Origin: Paenibacillus terrigena DSM 21567
Lineage (GTDB): Bacteria > Bacillota > Bacilli > Paenibacillales > Paenibacillaceae
Direction of reading: 5' to 3'
Assembly: GCF_000374845.1 (NCBI RefSeq)
Contig: NZ_KB895417.1
Span: 249,661 to 313,660 of the forward strand
Length of the DNA: 64,000 bases
How positions within the stretch are numbered: the first letter of the stretch is position 1; each line of letters opens with the position of its first letter. The translations under genes and the position numbers were made by a program. This document shows, one piece after another, positions 24,341 through 33,200 of the stretch. A model generated the notes under the pieces. That model was not told the DNA's origin, ran no database searches, and saw only the letters and a list, made by a program, of their open reading frames with translations.

Positions 24341-25048
24341 ATGATCGATACGCATTGTCACATTTTGCCGAATTGTGATGATGGGGCGCAGACGATTCAA
24401 GATTCTCTTCGGATGGCCGCAGTAGCCGTTACGCAAGGAATACATACAATTATTGCGACACCCCATCATGGAACGAAGCGATATAGTAATACTGCAATAA
24501 AAATACAAGAAGGTGTTATCAAGTTAAATGAAAGGCTAAAACTGAACGGGATTCAACTTACGGTTTTGCCTGGGCAAGAATTTCGATTAAATGAATTCTA
24601 CAAGGTGGATCATCAAACAGGTAGATTACAGACGATGGCTGGAACATCCTATTTGCTTGTCGAACTTCCCACTCGAATGATACCGTCATATTTTTTTGAA
24701 TTTATTAACTATATGTCCCATAACCATATAAAAGTTGTAATCGCACATCCCGAGCGGAATGTTGGCGTAATTCGAAATTCAAAACAGTTATACGAGTGGA
24801 TTGAGGCGGGAGTGATGTTGCAAGTTACATCGCAGTCATTAGTAGGTGTTTTTGGGAAAAAAGTCCAAAAAATTGCGGCTCTTATATGCAAACGTAAATG
24901 GGCGCACTTCCTTGCATCAGATGCTCATAATACGTTGAAGCGAAGTTTTTATCTACGCGAAGGTTACGCAGCAATTGAGCAGTTGTGTGGAAGGAAGTAT
25001 GTAAATTCAATATTACAAAATGCTGAGGGGCTTGTCATCAGGAAGTAA
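24341..25048 (+). CDS. Protein-tyrosine phosphatase of the CpsB/YwqE type (PHP fold)
   Basis: This 235-residue manganese-dependent phosphatase dephosphorylates the BY-kinase encoded two genes on. PHP-fold metal ligands are visible: DTHCHIL at the N-terminus, DDGAQT, ATPHH, a Glu in PGQEFRL, AHPER and SDAHN. The ATG at 24341 was chosen because it begins the conserved MIDTHCHILP, with AGGTGA 5 nt upstream; a GTG 9 nt earlier overlaps that site. The order phosphatase, Wzc-type membrane protein, kinase is the standard head of Gram-positive capsule/EPS operons. Confidence 0.92.
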   Translation: MIDTHCHILPNCDDGAQTIQDSLRMAAVAVTQGIHTIIATPHHGTKRYSNTAIKIQEGVIKLNERLKLNGIQLTVLPGQEFRLNEFYKVDHQTGRLQTMAGTSYLLVELPTRMIPSYFFEFINYMSHNHIKVVIAHPERNVGVIRNSKQLYEWIEAGVMLQVTSQSLVGVFGKKVQKIAALICKRKWAHFLASDAHNTLKRSFYLREGYAAIEQLCGRKYVNSILQNAEGLVIRK

Positions 25049-25093
25049 CTGTCGGAATGAATCCATTTAGCGGAAAATATTGGGGGTGGGACC

Positions 25094-25843
25094 GTGGAAC
25101 TGAGACAATTTTTACAATTACTAAGAAGAAAAATGTGGCTTATTTCCTTTATTGTCATACTTGTTACAGCATCGGCGGGTATTTATACAGTATTTTTTGT
25201 ATCTCCTACTTATGAGGCCACCAATAAACTCGTTGTGAATAAATCTGATGTAGATAGGTCCGGAAACTCATTATTGGATGTCAACTCTATCAATACGAAT
25301 ATTATGTTAATCAATACCTACAAAGAAATTATTAGTTCAGGAGCGATCTTAGACAAGGTTGTAGAACGATATCCTGACATGAATATCTCTGCAGAGGAAT
25401 TATTTTATCGAATAAAAGTATTAACGACACAAAACTCACAGATTATTACGCTGAAAGTGACGGATGGATCTTATCAAAAGGCTGCGACATTAGTAAATGC
25501 TATTTCAGAAGTGTTCAAAGAAGAAGTTCCTAAAATAATGATGGTTGATAATATTACAGTTCTAGACTCAGCGAAACTCAATGATCATGCGGTAAAGGTG
25601 GGTCCAGCGCTCAAATTAAATCTTGTGATGGCTTTTGTGCTCTCGTTCATGTTGTCAGCTGGAGGAGTTCTATTGTTAGATTTTTTGGATGACTCCGTGA
25701 AAACAGAAGTTGAAGTTAAGCAATTATTTGGATTAGAGACCATAGGGGTGATATCAAGAATCCGAAAGAAAGATTTAAAGAAAAAGTGTAACAAAACATC
25801 CAAAAAACAAGCGGGTGAAAATTATGTCACGATTAGCCAGTGA
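25094..25843 (+). CDS. Wzz/Wzc-type chain-length membrane protein (BY-kinase activator)
   Basis: This 249-residue polysaccharide co-polymerase has an N-terminal membrane helix (about 13-34), an extracytoplasmic domain (PTYEATNKLVVNK onward) and a second helix (about 172-195). A short cytoplasmic tail (from LDDSVKTEVEVKQLFGLETIGVI) would contact and activate the separate kinase. B. subtilis EpsA/YwqC and staphylococcal CapA share this layout. It controls polymer length and export. Its 3' end overlaps the kinase gene by 20 nt, so the two are translationally coupled. The start is GTG with a GGGGGTGGG purine stretch upstream. Confidence 0.9.
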   Translation: MELRQFLQLLRRKMWLISFIVILVTASAGIYTVFFVSPTYEATNKLVVNKSDVDRSGNSLLDVNSINTNIMLINTYKEIISSGAILDKVVERYPDMNISAEELFYRIKVLTTQNSQIITLKVTDGSYQKAATLVNAISEVFKEEVPKIMMVDNITVLDSAKLNDHAVKVGPALKLNLVMAFVLSFMLSAGGVLLLDFLDDSVKTEVEVKQLFGLETIGVISRIRKKDLKKKCNKTSKKQAGENYVTISQ

Positions 25844-26513
25844 AACAAAACTTATCATGGAGATTAACCCTAACTCACCTATTGCAGAAGCTTATCGTAC
25901 TTTGAAACTTAATATTCAATTTTCGGAATGGGATAGGAAGCTACAAGTTATTGCTGTGACATCAAGTATTCCTGGAGAAGGCAAAACGACAACAATTAGT
26001 AACCTTGCTGTTTGTTTCGCTAAAGAAGGCAAGAAGGTTCTGATAATGGATGCTGATTTACGAAAAGCCTCTTTGCACCGTATATTTTCAATGGCAAATA
26101 AGGTTGGTTTGTCTAATGTACTTGTCAATCAATATCATGCAAGTGATGTGATTCGAACCACAGGGGTAGATAACTTATCCATTCTAACATCGGGATCCAT
26201 ACCTCCAAACCCTGCAGAGCTATTAACCTCACCTAATTTCATGGAAATGATTGATGAGTTAAAGAACAGCTTTGATATCATCCTAATCGATACACCTCCC
26301 ATTCTAACGGTCTCAGACGGACTAATTGTTACAACTTTATGTGATGGTGTCGTTTTCGTTATTCAAGCGGGAAAGGCAAAGCGTCATTTGATAAAAAAAT
26401 CAAAAGAAAAATTAGATTATGCAAAAGCACCTCTCCTAGGTGTCGTGTTAAACAATAAAAAACTGAACAAATCTGAATCACAATATTACGATTACGAACT
26501 TAAAGAAGAGTAG
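25824..26513 (+). CDS. BY-type tyrosine kinase (CapB/EpsB/YwqD type)
   Basis: This 229-residue cytoplasmic autokinase has Walker A (SSIPGEGKTTT), Walker A' (VLIMDADLRK) and Walker B (IILIDTPP). It ends with the Tyr cluster QYYDYELKEE that is autophosphorylated in these enzymes. It works with the upstream membrane protein to regulate EPS chain length; the CpsB phosphatase reverses its phosphorylation. The ATG at 25824 follows GGGTGA by 6 nt. A structured RNA region follows, as in the eps operon of B. subtilis after epsB. Confidence 0.93.
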   Translation: MSRLASETKLIMEINPNSPIAEAYRTLKLNIQFSEWDRKLQVIAVTSSIPGEGKTTTISNLAVCFAKEGKKVLIMDADLRKASLHRIFSMANKVGLSNVLVNQYHASDVIRTTGVDNLSILTSGSIPPNPAELLTSPNFMEMIDELKNSFDIILIDTPPILTVSDGLIVTTLCDGVVFVIQAGKAKRHLIKKSKEKLDYAKAPLLGVVLNNKKLNKSESQYYDYELKEE

Positions 26514-26519
26514 TTGTTG

Positions 26520-26645
26520 AGTTCAGGTAATGTCTATTGAACCTTTATCACTGTAGGCACTCGGTCATGCTGTGGGTATGAGAATACCTTAGACGTTTAT
26601 CGTCAAGGGTGTGATGTGAGGACGGGTTTAATGCCCATTCTATTT
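26520..26645 (+). ncRNA. Probable EAR (eps-associated RNA) antitermination element
   Basis: The 244-nt gap between the kinase gene and the PglF/EpsC-like gene is where Bacillales eps operons carry the ~120-nt EAR element (Irnov and Winkler), which promotes readthrough of downstream terminators. The sequence has several short helices, for example GGGTAT-GAGA-ATACC and GACG-TTTAT-CGTC, and a plausible terminator sits just behind. The identification rests on position, size and hairpin content; I could not run a covariance search. Confidence 0.65.
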
Positions 26646-26665
26646 GATTTCTAAATAAAAGTATG

Positions 26666-26713
26666 AGCTATATAAACTCGGCATAACGAGTCGATATAGC
26701 TGTTATTTTTATT
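26666..26713 (+). terminator. Intrinsic terminator inside the EPS operon, after the EAR region
   Basis: AGCTATAT...ACTCG-GCATAA-CGAGT...ATATAGCT forms a long near-perfect stem followed by GTTATTTTTATT. A terminator in mid-operon makes sense if the preceding EAR element antiterminates. Confidence 0.75.
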
Positions 26714-26756
26714 ATTTAAGCAAATGATAGATTATTCCTACGAAAGGAAGTAGTCA

Positions 26757-28637
26757 ATGAATTATTACAGTAAAAAAATAATATTGATGACAACGGATAT
26801 CGCCATGGTTTGGGTGAGTATTTATTTTGCATATTTCTCCAGAATGAGCGGTCATGTCCCTCCAGAATTCACAGCGCAGCGTATATTTTTTTCCGTATCG
26901 ACGACATTGTTCTGCTTGGGGGTTATGTATTATTTCAAACTGTATAATCGAATTTGGCAATATGCTAGTGTGCCAGAAACCCTTGCTATTATGAAAGCTG
27001 TGATATTTTGCTGCGGTGCATCATATCTGATGACCTATTTTTTCCTGCATGAAGCAATCCCACTATCCATCATGATTCAATCGGTGGAGACCATGATGCT
27101 TCTAATTGGTGGCGTGAGGTTCATGTGGAAATACAAGCACTATTATGATTTTAAAAGGAAGACCAATGCGCAAAAGGTACTTATCATTGGAGCTGGAGAT
27201 TGCGGAAGTATTATCGCGAAAGAATTACAAGCGAATCGTATGTCTAATATGAATCCTGTAGGATTCATAGATGATGATACGACGAAGCATAAGTATCAAA
27301 TTCATGGGGTTCCGGTTCTTGGGGCGAGAGATAATATCATTCATACCGTATCTAAATTGAACGTGGAACATATTATTATTGCTATGCCATCTGCATCCTC
27401 AAATGCGATTTCAGAGATTATTGAGATCTGTAAAAAAACCAAGGCAAAGCTTAAAATAATTCCTATTTTGAGTGATGTGATTGAAGGTAAGGTAGCTATC
27501 CAACAAATACGTGATGTGGAAGTTGAGGATCTCTTGGGTAGAGAGTGCGTGAATGTTGATCTAGAGGGTATCGCCAATTATGTTGAGCGAAAAATAGTGC
27601 TTGTTACGGGAGCAGGAGGATCGATTGGTTCGGAACTCTGTCGTCAAATATCATCATTTCATCCAAGTACACTTCTATTACTAGGGCATGGTGAAAATAG
27701 TATTTATACCATCGAGATGGAATTACGTACAAAGTTTCCCCACATAAGATTGGAGAGTATTATCGCTGATGTGCAAGACCGAGATCGTATAGAGCAAATT
27801 TTTAAAGAATATCGGCCACAGGTCATCTTTCATGCTGCAGCTCACAAGCATGTCCCATTAATGGAACAAAACCCAGCAGAGGCTATTAAGAATAATGTGT
27901 TCGGGACGAGAAATGTAGCAGAATGCGCGGATCTATATGGTGCACAACGATTTGTTCTTATTTCAACGGATAAAGCTGTTAACCCAACGAGTGTTATGGG
28001 AACAACAAAACGGATCGCTGAGATGATTATTCAAAGCTTAAGTCGTAGCAGCAGTACGGTTTTTGCAGCTGTTCGATTTGGAAATGTTCTAGGGAGTAGA
28101 GGGAGTGTTATTCCACGATTTAAAGAACAAATAAAAAATGGTGGTCCTGTTACGGTTACGCATCCAGAAATGACACGTTATTTTATGACCATTCAAGAAG
28201 CTGTTCAATTGGTTATCCAAGCTGGAGCTTTCGCTGAAGGTGGAGAGGTGTTTGTCCTTGACATGGGCGCGCCTGTAAAAATTGTTGACTTGGCTAGTGA
28301 TTTAATACGATTGTCGGGATTCGAGCCCGAGGTTGATATCAAAATAGCTTATTCTGGTATTCGACCTGGAGAGAAATTATATGAGGAATTGTTGACGAAC
28401 GAAGAAGGCCTAAGCTCAACAATACATAATCGGATATTTATTGGAAAGGCTCAAGAAGTAGATTGGAGTCAATTACAGGTTGATATGAGTCGCCTAAGTT
28501 TGATATTAGATCAAGATAAATCAGATATACATCGTTATCTATCGTACATTGTACCAAGTTTTAATTCTCTTGTTATGGAGGAGCAATCTCAAGCAAGTAA
28601 GGAAATAAATCCAGAGTGGGTCTTTGCAGGTGTCTAA
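26757..28637 (+). CDS. PglF/EpsC-like UDP-GlcNAc 4,6-dehydratase
   Basis: This 626-residue membrane-anchored enzyme has four N-terminal helices (about 5-115), a first Rossmann domain (IGAGDCGSIIAKEL) and a C-terminal SDR catalytic domain. The latter carries GAGGSIGSEL and the altered catalytic segment STDKAVNPTSVMGTTKR, in which Met replaces Tyr as in PglF/FlaA1-type dehydratases. These convert UDP-GlcNAc to the 4-keto-6-deoxy sugar. With the PglE-like and PglD-like enzymes further down it would make a UDP-bacillosamine-type sugar. AAAGGAAG precedes the ATG. Base composition is clearly AT-richer than outside the locus. Confidence 0.92.
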   Translation: MNYYSKKIILMTTDIAMVWVSIYFAYFSRMSGHVPPEFTAQRIFFSVSTTLFCLGVMYYFKLYNRIWQYASVPETLAIMKAVIFCCGASYLMTYFFLHEAIPLSIMIQSVETMMLLIGGVRFMWKYKHYYDFKRKTNAQKVLIIGAGDCGSIIAKELQANRMSNMNPVGFIDDDTTKHKYQIHGVPVLGARDNIIHTVSKLNVEHIIIAMPSASSNAISEIIEICKKTKAKLKIIPILSDVIEGKVAIQQIRDVEVEDLLGRECVNVDLEGIANYVERKIVLVTGAGGSIGSELCRQISSFHPSTLLLLGHGENSIYTIEMELRTKFPHIRLESIIADVQDRDRIEQIFKEYRPQVIFHAAAHKHVPLMEQNPAEAIKNNVFGTRNVAECADLYGAQRFVLISTDKAVNPTSVMGTTKRIAEMIIQSLSRSSSTVFAAVRFGNVLGSRGSVIPRFKEQIKNGGPVTVTHPEMTRYFMTIQEAVQLVIQAGAFAEGGEVFVLDMGAPVKIVDLASDLIRLSGFEPEVDIKIAYSGIRPGEKLYEELLTNEEGLSSTIHNRIFIGKAQEVDWSQLQVDMSRLSLILDQDKSDIHRYLSYIVPSFNSLVMEEQSQASKEINPEWVFAGV

Positions 28638-28668
28638 ACCGATATTCACAATAGGCGGAGGATAGATC

Positions 28669-29874
28669 GTGAGAATACTTTTCTTAACATTGTCGTATCC
28701 AGAAGAAGGAAATGATAGGAATATATATACGGATCTCATGCATGAGTTCTACGAGCAGGGAGATGAAGTATATGTCCTGTGCCAAAGAGAACGCCGTTCA
28801 GGAAAACCAACGACATTCAATTTCGAAAAGGGTGTAAATGTTCTTAGGGTACGTACAGGAAATATAACTAAAACGTCATTAGTTGAGAAAGGGATCTCAA
28901 CACTACTCATTGAGAAGCAATATGTAAATGCGATCAAAAAGTATCTGCAAGGGGTCAAGTTTGACCTCTTGATTTATTCTACACCGCCAATTACGTTCGA
29001 GAATGTCGTGAAACATATTCAACGGCGTGATAGATGTAAAAGCTATTTGCTCTTGAAAGATATTTTTCCACAAAATGCAGTCGATATCGGAATGTTGAAG
29101 CCAAATGGATTGCTTTGGCGTTATTTTAGAAATAAAGAAAAGCGCCTATATGAAGCCTCGGATTTCATTGGTTGTATGTCTCGAGCCAACGTGGAATATG
29201 TGTTGAAACATAATCCAGAAATAAGCCGCAGTAAAGTTGAGGAGTGTCCGAATTGTATTAATCCATTACCTCTTCGGAGGAGTCATAACAAGCGTAATGA
29301 TATTCGACTTCGATACGGGATCCCTCAGGATTCCGTTGTTTTCATTTATGGCGGTAATTTGGGCAAACCACAGGGGATGGATTTCTTTCTTGAGGTCCTT
29401 GAGGTCGTAAAAGATCGAACAGATCTCTATTTCCTCATCGTTGGTGCAGGAACAGAATATGATCGGATTCATTCTCGTTTACATGATGGAAAGTTTTCAA
29501 ATGTTATGATCAGACGATTTCTACCAACAGCAGAATATGATGAGTTGTTAGAAAGCTGTGATGTGGGATTGGTTTTCTTAGATTCGAGATTCACGATCCC
29601 CAATTTCCCGTCGAGACTAACATCCTATATGGAATCAGGTCTACCTGTTGTATGTGCAACGGATGTCAACACAGATCTCAAGGATGTGATTCATGAGGCG
29701 GGCTGCGGAATGTGGACGGAAAGTAATGATGTTCTTGGGTTTATTGAATTGATAAATACAATAGCGTTAGCCGATCCAGAACTTCGAGCTCGAATGGGGT
29801 TAAATGGTCGAGCGTATTTGGAGAAGCATTATACGGTTTCAAGAGCTTATCAAATTATTACTGCGCATGTATAA
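28669..29874 (+). CDS. Glycosyltransferase family 4 (WbuB/CapL-like)
   Basis: This 401-residue GT-B enzyme has the GT4 C-terminal pattern (IYGGNLGKPQGMDFFLEVL, FPSRLTSYMESGLPVV). It resembles WbuB/WbjE/CapL enzymes that transfer N-acetyl-L-fucosamine. The three genes that follow make UDP-L-FucNAc, which supports that donor. It starts with GGCGGAGGATAGATC before GTG. Cytoplasmic; the exact linkage is unknown. Confidence 0.85.
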   Translation: MRILFLTLSYPEEGNDRNIYTDLMHEFYEQGDEVYVLCQRERRSGKPTTFNFEKGVNVLRVRTGNITKTSLVEKGISTLLIEKQYVNAIKKYLQGVKFDLLIYSTPPITFENVVKHIQRRDRCKSYLLLKDIFPQNAVDIGMLKPNGLLWRYFRNKEKRLYEASDFIGCMSRANVEYVLKHNPEISRSKVEECPNCINPLPLRRSHNKRNDIRLRYGIPQDSVVFIYGGNLGKPQGMDFFLEVLEVVKDRTDLYFLIVGAGTEYDRIHSRLHDGKFSNVMIRRFLPTAEYDELLESCDVGLVFLDSRFTIPNFPSRLTSYMESGLPVVCATDVNTDLKDVIHEAGCGMWTESNDVLGFIELINTIALADPELRARMGLNGRAYLEKHYTVSRAYQIITAHV

Positions 29875-29912
29875 GTCTAGTCGAAATTAGAATATGTGGG
29901 GGTTGGTAGGGA

Positions 29913-30938
29913 ATGTTTGAAGGGAAATGTCTTCTAATTACCGGCGGTACAGGTTCATTTGGTAATGCTGTGTTACATCGATTTCTGAATACAAACATCC
30001 GTGAAATCCGAATCTTCTCGCGGGATGAGAAGAAGCAAGATGATATGCGGAAAGAACTGCACCATGAGAAAGTTAAGTTTATTATTGGTGACGTTCGTGA
30101 TTACTCAAGTATTGAGTCAGCGATGCGTGGGGTCGATTACATTTTTCATGCAGCGGCGTTGAAGCAGGTGCCTTCTTGTGAATTTTTCCCGTTGGAAGCA
30201 GTTAAGACGAATGTTATAGGAACTGAGAATGTACTAAATGCAGCAATTGCACACGGCGTAGAAAAGGTTGTATGCCTATCAACGGATAAAGCCGTGTATC
30301 CAATCAACGCTATGGGTATTTCCAAGGCAATGATGGAAAAGGTTATGGTGGCTAAATCTCGCACTGTATCTCCTCAGCAAACGCTAATTTGCGGTACGAG
30401 GTATGGAAATGTGATGTGTTCAAGAGGCTCCGTAATACCATTATTTATCCAGCAGATCAAGAATGATCAACCATTAACGATAACCGACCAGTCGATGACA
30501 CGGTATTTAATGTCACTCGAAGAAGCCGTTGAACTTGTTTTATTTGCATTTGAGCATGCGAAGCAAGGTGATATTTTCGTACAAAAAGCACCGGCTTCGA
30601 CGATTGGAGACTTAACTTTTGCCTTACGGGATTTATTTGAAGCAAGGAACGAATTAAAGATCATTGGAACGCGTCATGGGGAAAAATTATATGAAACGCT
30701 CTTAACGCGTGAGGAAATGGCTCATGCAGAGGATTTAGGTTTATATTATCGGATTTCTGCGGATACAAGAGATCTGAACTATGATAGTTACTTTACACGG
30801 GGTGAACAGGTCATTAGTGAGAGCTTTGAGTATAACTCGCATAATGCTGAGCGTTTAGATATCCCTCAGATCAGAGAGCTACTTTTAACATTGGATTACG
30901 TCAGAGCCGAAATTAAAAATTGGAGTGTACGGGTATGA
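29913..30938 (+). CDS. capE: CapE-like UDP-GlcNAc 4,6-dehydratase / 5-epimerase
   Basis: This 341-residue soluble SDR enzyme has GGTGSFGNAVL for NAD(P) and the catalytic region STDKAVYPINAMGISKAMMEK. It catalyses the first step from UDP-GlcNAc towards UDP-N-acetyl-L-fucosamine. The length matches staphylococcal CapE. It overlaps the next gene by ATGA, forming a capE-capF-capG pathway unit with the preceding fucosaminyltransferase-like gene. Confidence 0.92.
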   Translation: MFEGKCLLITGGTGSFGNAVLHRFLNTNIREIRIFSRDEKKQDDMRKELHHEKVKFIIGDVRDYSSIESAMRGVDYIFHAAALKQVPSCEFFPLEAVKTNVIGTENVLNAAIAHGVEKVVCLSTDKAVYPINAMGISKAMMEKVMVAKSRTVSPQQTLICGTRYGNVMCSRGSVIPLFIQQIKNDQPLTITDQSMTRYLMSLEEAVELVLFAFEHAKQGDIFVQKAPASTIGDLTFALRDLFEARNELKIIGTRHGEKLYETLLTREEMAHAEDLGLYYRISADTRDLNYDSYFTRGEQVISESFEYNSHNAERLDIPQIRELLLTLDYVRAEIKNWSVRV

Positions 30939-32050
30939 AAACAGTATTGATTACAGGCGTCAATGGGTTTATCGGGAGCAATTTAGCCACCTCTCTGAGC
31001 CAGACTGGTAATGTCGAAATTCTGAAATTCGGCAAGGAAAATACACCAGAGCAGTTGAGAGAGTTGATTGCCAAGGCAGATTTTGTATATCATCTTGCAG
31101 GAGACAATCGTCCTCTGAATCCTCAAGAATTTGATTCTGGCAATAGAGGGCTTACCGAGCTGCTGTTGGATTGTATTCAAGAAAATGGAAGGAATATTCC
31201 AGTCCTTTTGTCCTCATCGATCCAAGTTTCTTTAGATAATGCTTATGGTATGAGCAAAAAAGATGCTGAAGAACTTGTGAAGAATTATGCAGTAAAGACT
31301 GGTGCCAAAGTATATGTGTATCGCTTGCCTAATGTATTTGGTAAATGGTGCAGGCCCAATTATAATTCGGTCGTGGCGACATTCTGCCACAATATTGCCA
31401 CCCATCAACCGATTCAGATCCATGATCGCAACACGGAGTTAAATCTTGTCTATATCGATGATGTGATTGAGGAATTTACAAGAGTACTCAATGAAATAGA
31501 TCATCGGGATGTTAGCGGTCATTGTTCCGTGGAACGTACGTTTAAGGTGAAGTTGGGCGATTTAGCAGATACATTGTATTCTTTTCAAGGCAGCAGGGAT
31601 TCTCTGGTCGTACATAATCTAGCTGGTGATTTTGAGAGATTCTTATATGCGACCTATCTATCTTATTTGGATGAAAGTAATTTCAGTTACGCCCTTGAGA
31701 TGAAGCAAGACCATCGCGGCTGGCTTGCTGAGTTTATTAAATCGGATCATTTGGGCCAAATATTTATTTCACGCACCAAACCAGGAATTACACGTGGCAA
31801 CCACTGGCATCATACGAAAGTAGAGAAGTTTCTTGTAATCGATGGAGAAGCTATCATTAAATTCCGGCATGTTAATGCGGATTTTGACATTGAATATCAT
31901 GTTACTGGAAATGAGTTGAAAGTTCTAGATATACCTCCGGGTTATGCGCACTCTATTACAAATATTGGTGACAGCGATGTGTTAACGTTGTTCTGGGCCA
32001 GTGAAATATTTGATACTGCGAAATCGGACACTTATTATTTGGAGGTTTAA
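30935..32050 (+). CDS. capF: CapF-like bifunctional epimerase/reductase
   Basis: This 371-residue protein pairs an N-terminal SDR domain (TGVNGFIGSNLA) with a C-terminal cupin (about 255-371: SRTKPGITRGNHWHHTKVEKF with metal-binding His). In S. aureus CapF the cupin performs C3 epimerisation and the SDR domain reduces the 4-keto group, giving UDP-6-deoxy-L-talose derivatives. The start ATG overlaps the capE stop (ATGA); an in-frame codon 15 nt earlier is not needed. Confidence 0.92.
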   Translation: MKTVLITGVNGFIGSNLATSLSQTGNVEILKFGKENTPEQLRELIAKADFVYHLAGDNRPLNPQEFDSGNRGLTELLLDCIQENGRNIPVLLSSSIQVSLDNAYGMSKKDAEELVKNYAVKTGAKVYVYRLPNVFGKWCRPNYNSVVATFCHNIATHQPIQIHDRNTELNLVYIDDVIEEFTRVLNEIDHRDVSGHCSVERTFKVKLGDLADTLYSFQGSRDSLVVHNLAGDFERFLYATYLSYLDESNFSYALEMKQDHRGWLAEFIKSDHLGQIFISRTKPGITRGNHWHHTKVEKFLVIDGEAIIKFRHVNADFDIEYHVTGNELKVLDIPPGYAHSITNIGDSDVLTLFWASEIFDTAKSDTYYLEV

Positions 32051-32053
32051 CTT

Positions 32054-33184
32054 GTGAATAAATTGAAATTGATGACGATTGTAGGTACGAGACCCGAAAT
32101 TATTAGACTATCCGAGTGTATTAAAGCTTGTGACCAATATTTTGAACATGTACTTGTACATACAGGTCAGAATTGGGATTACACGTTGAATGAAGTTTTC
32201 TTTAAAGAATTAGGTTTACGGGAACCTGATTATTATTTGAATGCGGTCGGTGAACATCTAGGGGAGACCATGGGCAATATCATTCACAAATCTTTTTCCG
32301 TTCTGCAACAAGAAAGACCGGATGCATTATTAATTCTCGGAGACACCAATAGTGCACTAAGCGCAATTGCTGCAAAACGTCTTAAGGTACCAATATTTCA
32401 TATGGAGGCTGGTAACCGCTGTTTTGATCAAAATGTTCCCGAAGAGATTAATCGTAAAATTGTAGATCATATCAGTGATATTAATCTGCCTTATACCGAG
32501 CATAGTCGAAGATATCTTCTATCCGAAGGGATTCGTAAAGAGCATATTTTTGTTACAGGATCACCGATGACTGAGGTTTTAGATAAGAATAGGGATAACA
32601 TTGAGAAGAGCAAGGTGCTTCATGAATTAGGCTTGGAAGCTGGGAAATATATACTAGTCTCGGCTCATCGTGAAGAAAATATAGATCATGCACGCAATTT
32701 CCTTTCGCTCATGAATGCACTTAACCGCATAGCAGATCAATATGAGCTGCCTATTATTTATTCAACACACCCAAGAAGTTGGAAACGAATCGAAGAGTCG
32801 GGGTTCAAGTTCAATCCATTGGTTAGACAATTGAAGCCGTTCGGTTTCTTTGACTACAACCACTTGCAACTTCATTCATTCTGTGTGTTATCCGATAGCG
32901 GTACCTTATCCGAAGAGTCAGCAATCTTAAGATTCCCGGGTGTGCTTCTTAGAACATCAACAGAACGCCCTGAGGTGTTGGATAAGGGGACTGTCATTAT
33001 AGGCGGGATAACGGAGCGGGATCTTGTACAAGGTATCGATTTAGCAAGACAAATGTGGACGAATGAAGAACGTGTTAAATTAGCAACGGATTATGCTGAT
33101 GATAATGTATCGATTAAGGTTGTCAAAATTATTCAAAGTTATACCAAAATCGTCAACCAGTTCGTATGGTCAAAAGGCGAGTAG
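32054..33184 (+). CDS. capG: CapG/WbjD-like UDP-GlcNAc 2-epimerase-family enzyme
   Basis: This 376-residue non-hydrolysing 2-epimerase-type protein has GTRPEIIRLSE, the catalytic His regions (HTGQNWD, HMEAGNRCF) and SDSGTLSEESAILRFPGVLLRTSTERPE. In the FucNAc pathway it converts UDP-N-acetyl-L-pneumosamine into UDP-L-FucNAc. The GTG start has GGAGGT 7 nt upstream, and the gene begins 3 nt after capF. Confidence 0.92.
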   Translation: MNKLKLMTIVGTRPEIIRLSECIKACDQYFEHVLVHTGQNWDYTLNEVFFKELGLREPDYYLNAVGEHLGETMGNIIHKSFSVLQQERPDALLILGDTNSALSAIAAKRLKVPIFHMEAGNRCFDQNVPEEINRKIVDHISDINLPYTEHSRRYLLSEGIRKEHIFVTGSPMTEVLDKNRDNIEKSKVLHELGLEAGKYILVSAHREENIDHARNFLSLMNALNRIADQYELPIIYSTHPRSWKRIEESGFKFNPLVRQLKPFGFFDYNHLQLHSFCVLSDSGTLSEESAILRFPGVLLRTSTERPEVLDKGTVIIGGITERDLVQGIDLARQMWTNEERVKLATDYADDNVSIKVVKIIQSYTKIVNQFVWSKGE

Positions 33185-33200
33185 AATAAGGGGATGGGTC

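Noticed and set aside
26520-26645. c-di-GMP (GEMM) riboswitch in the EPS leader
   Set aside because: The conserved GEMM core strings are absent, and the position fits the EAR element better.
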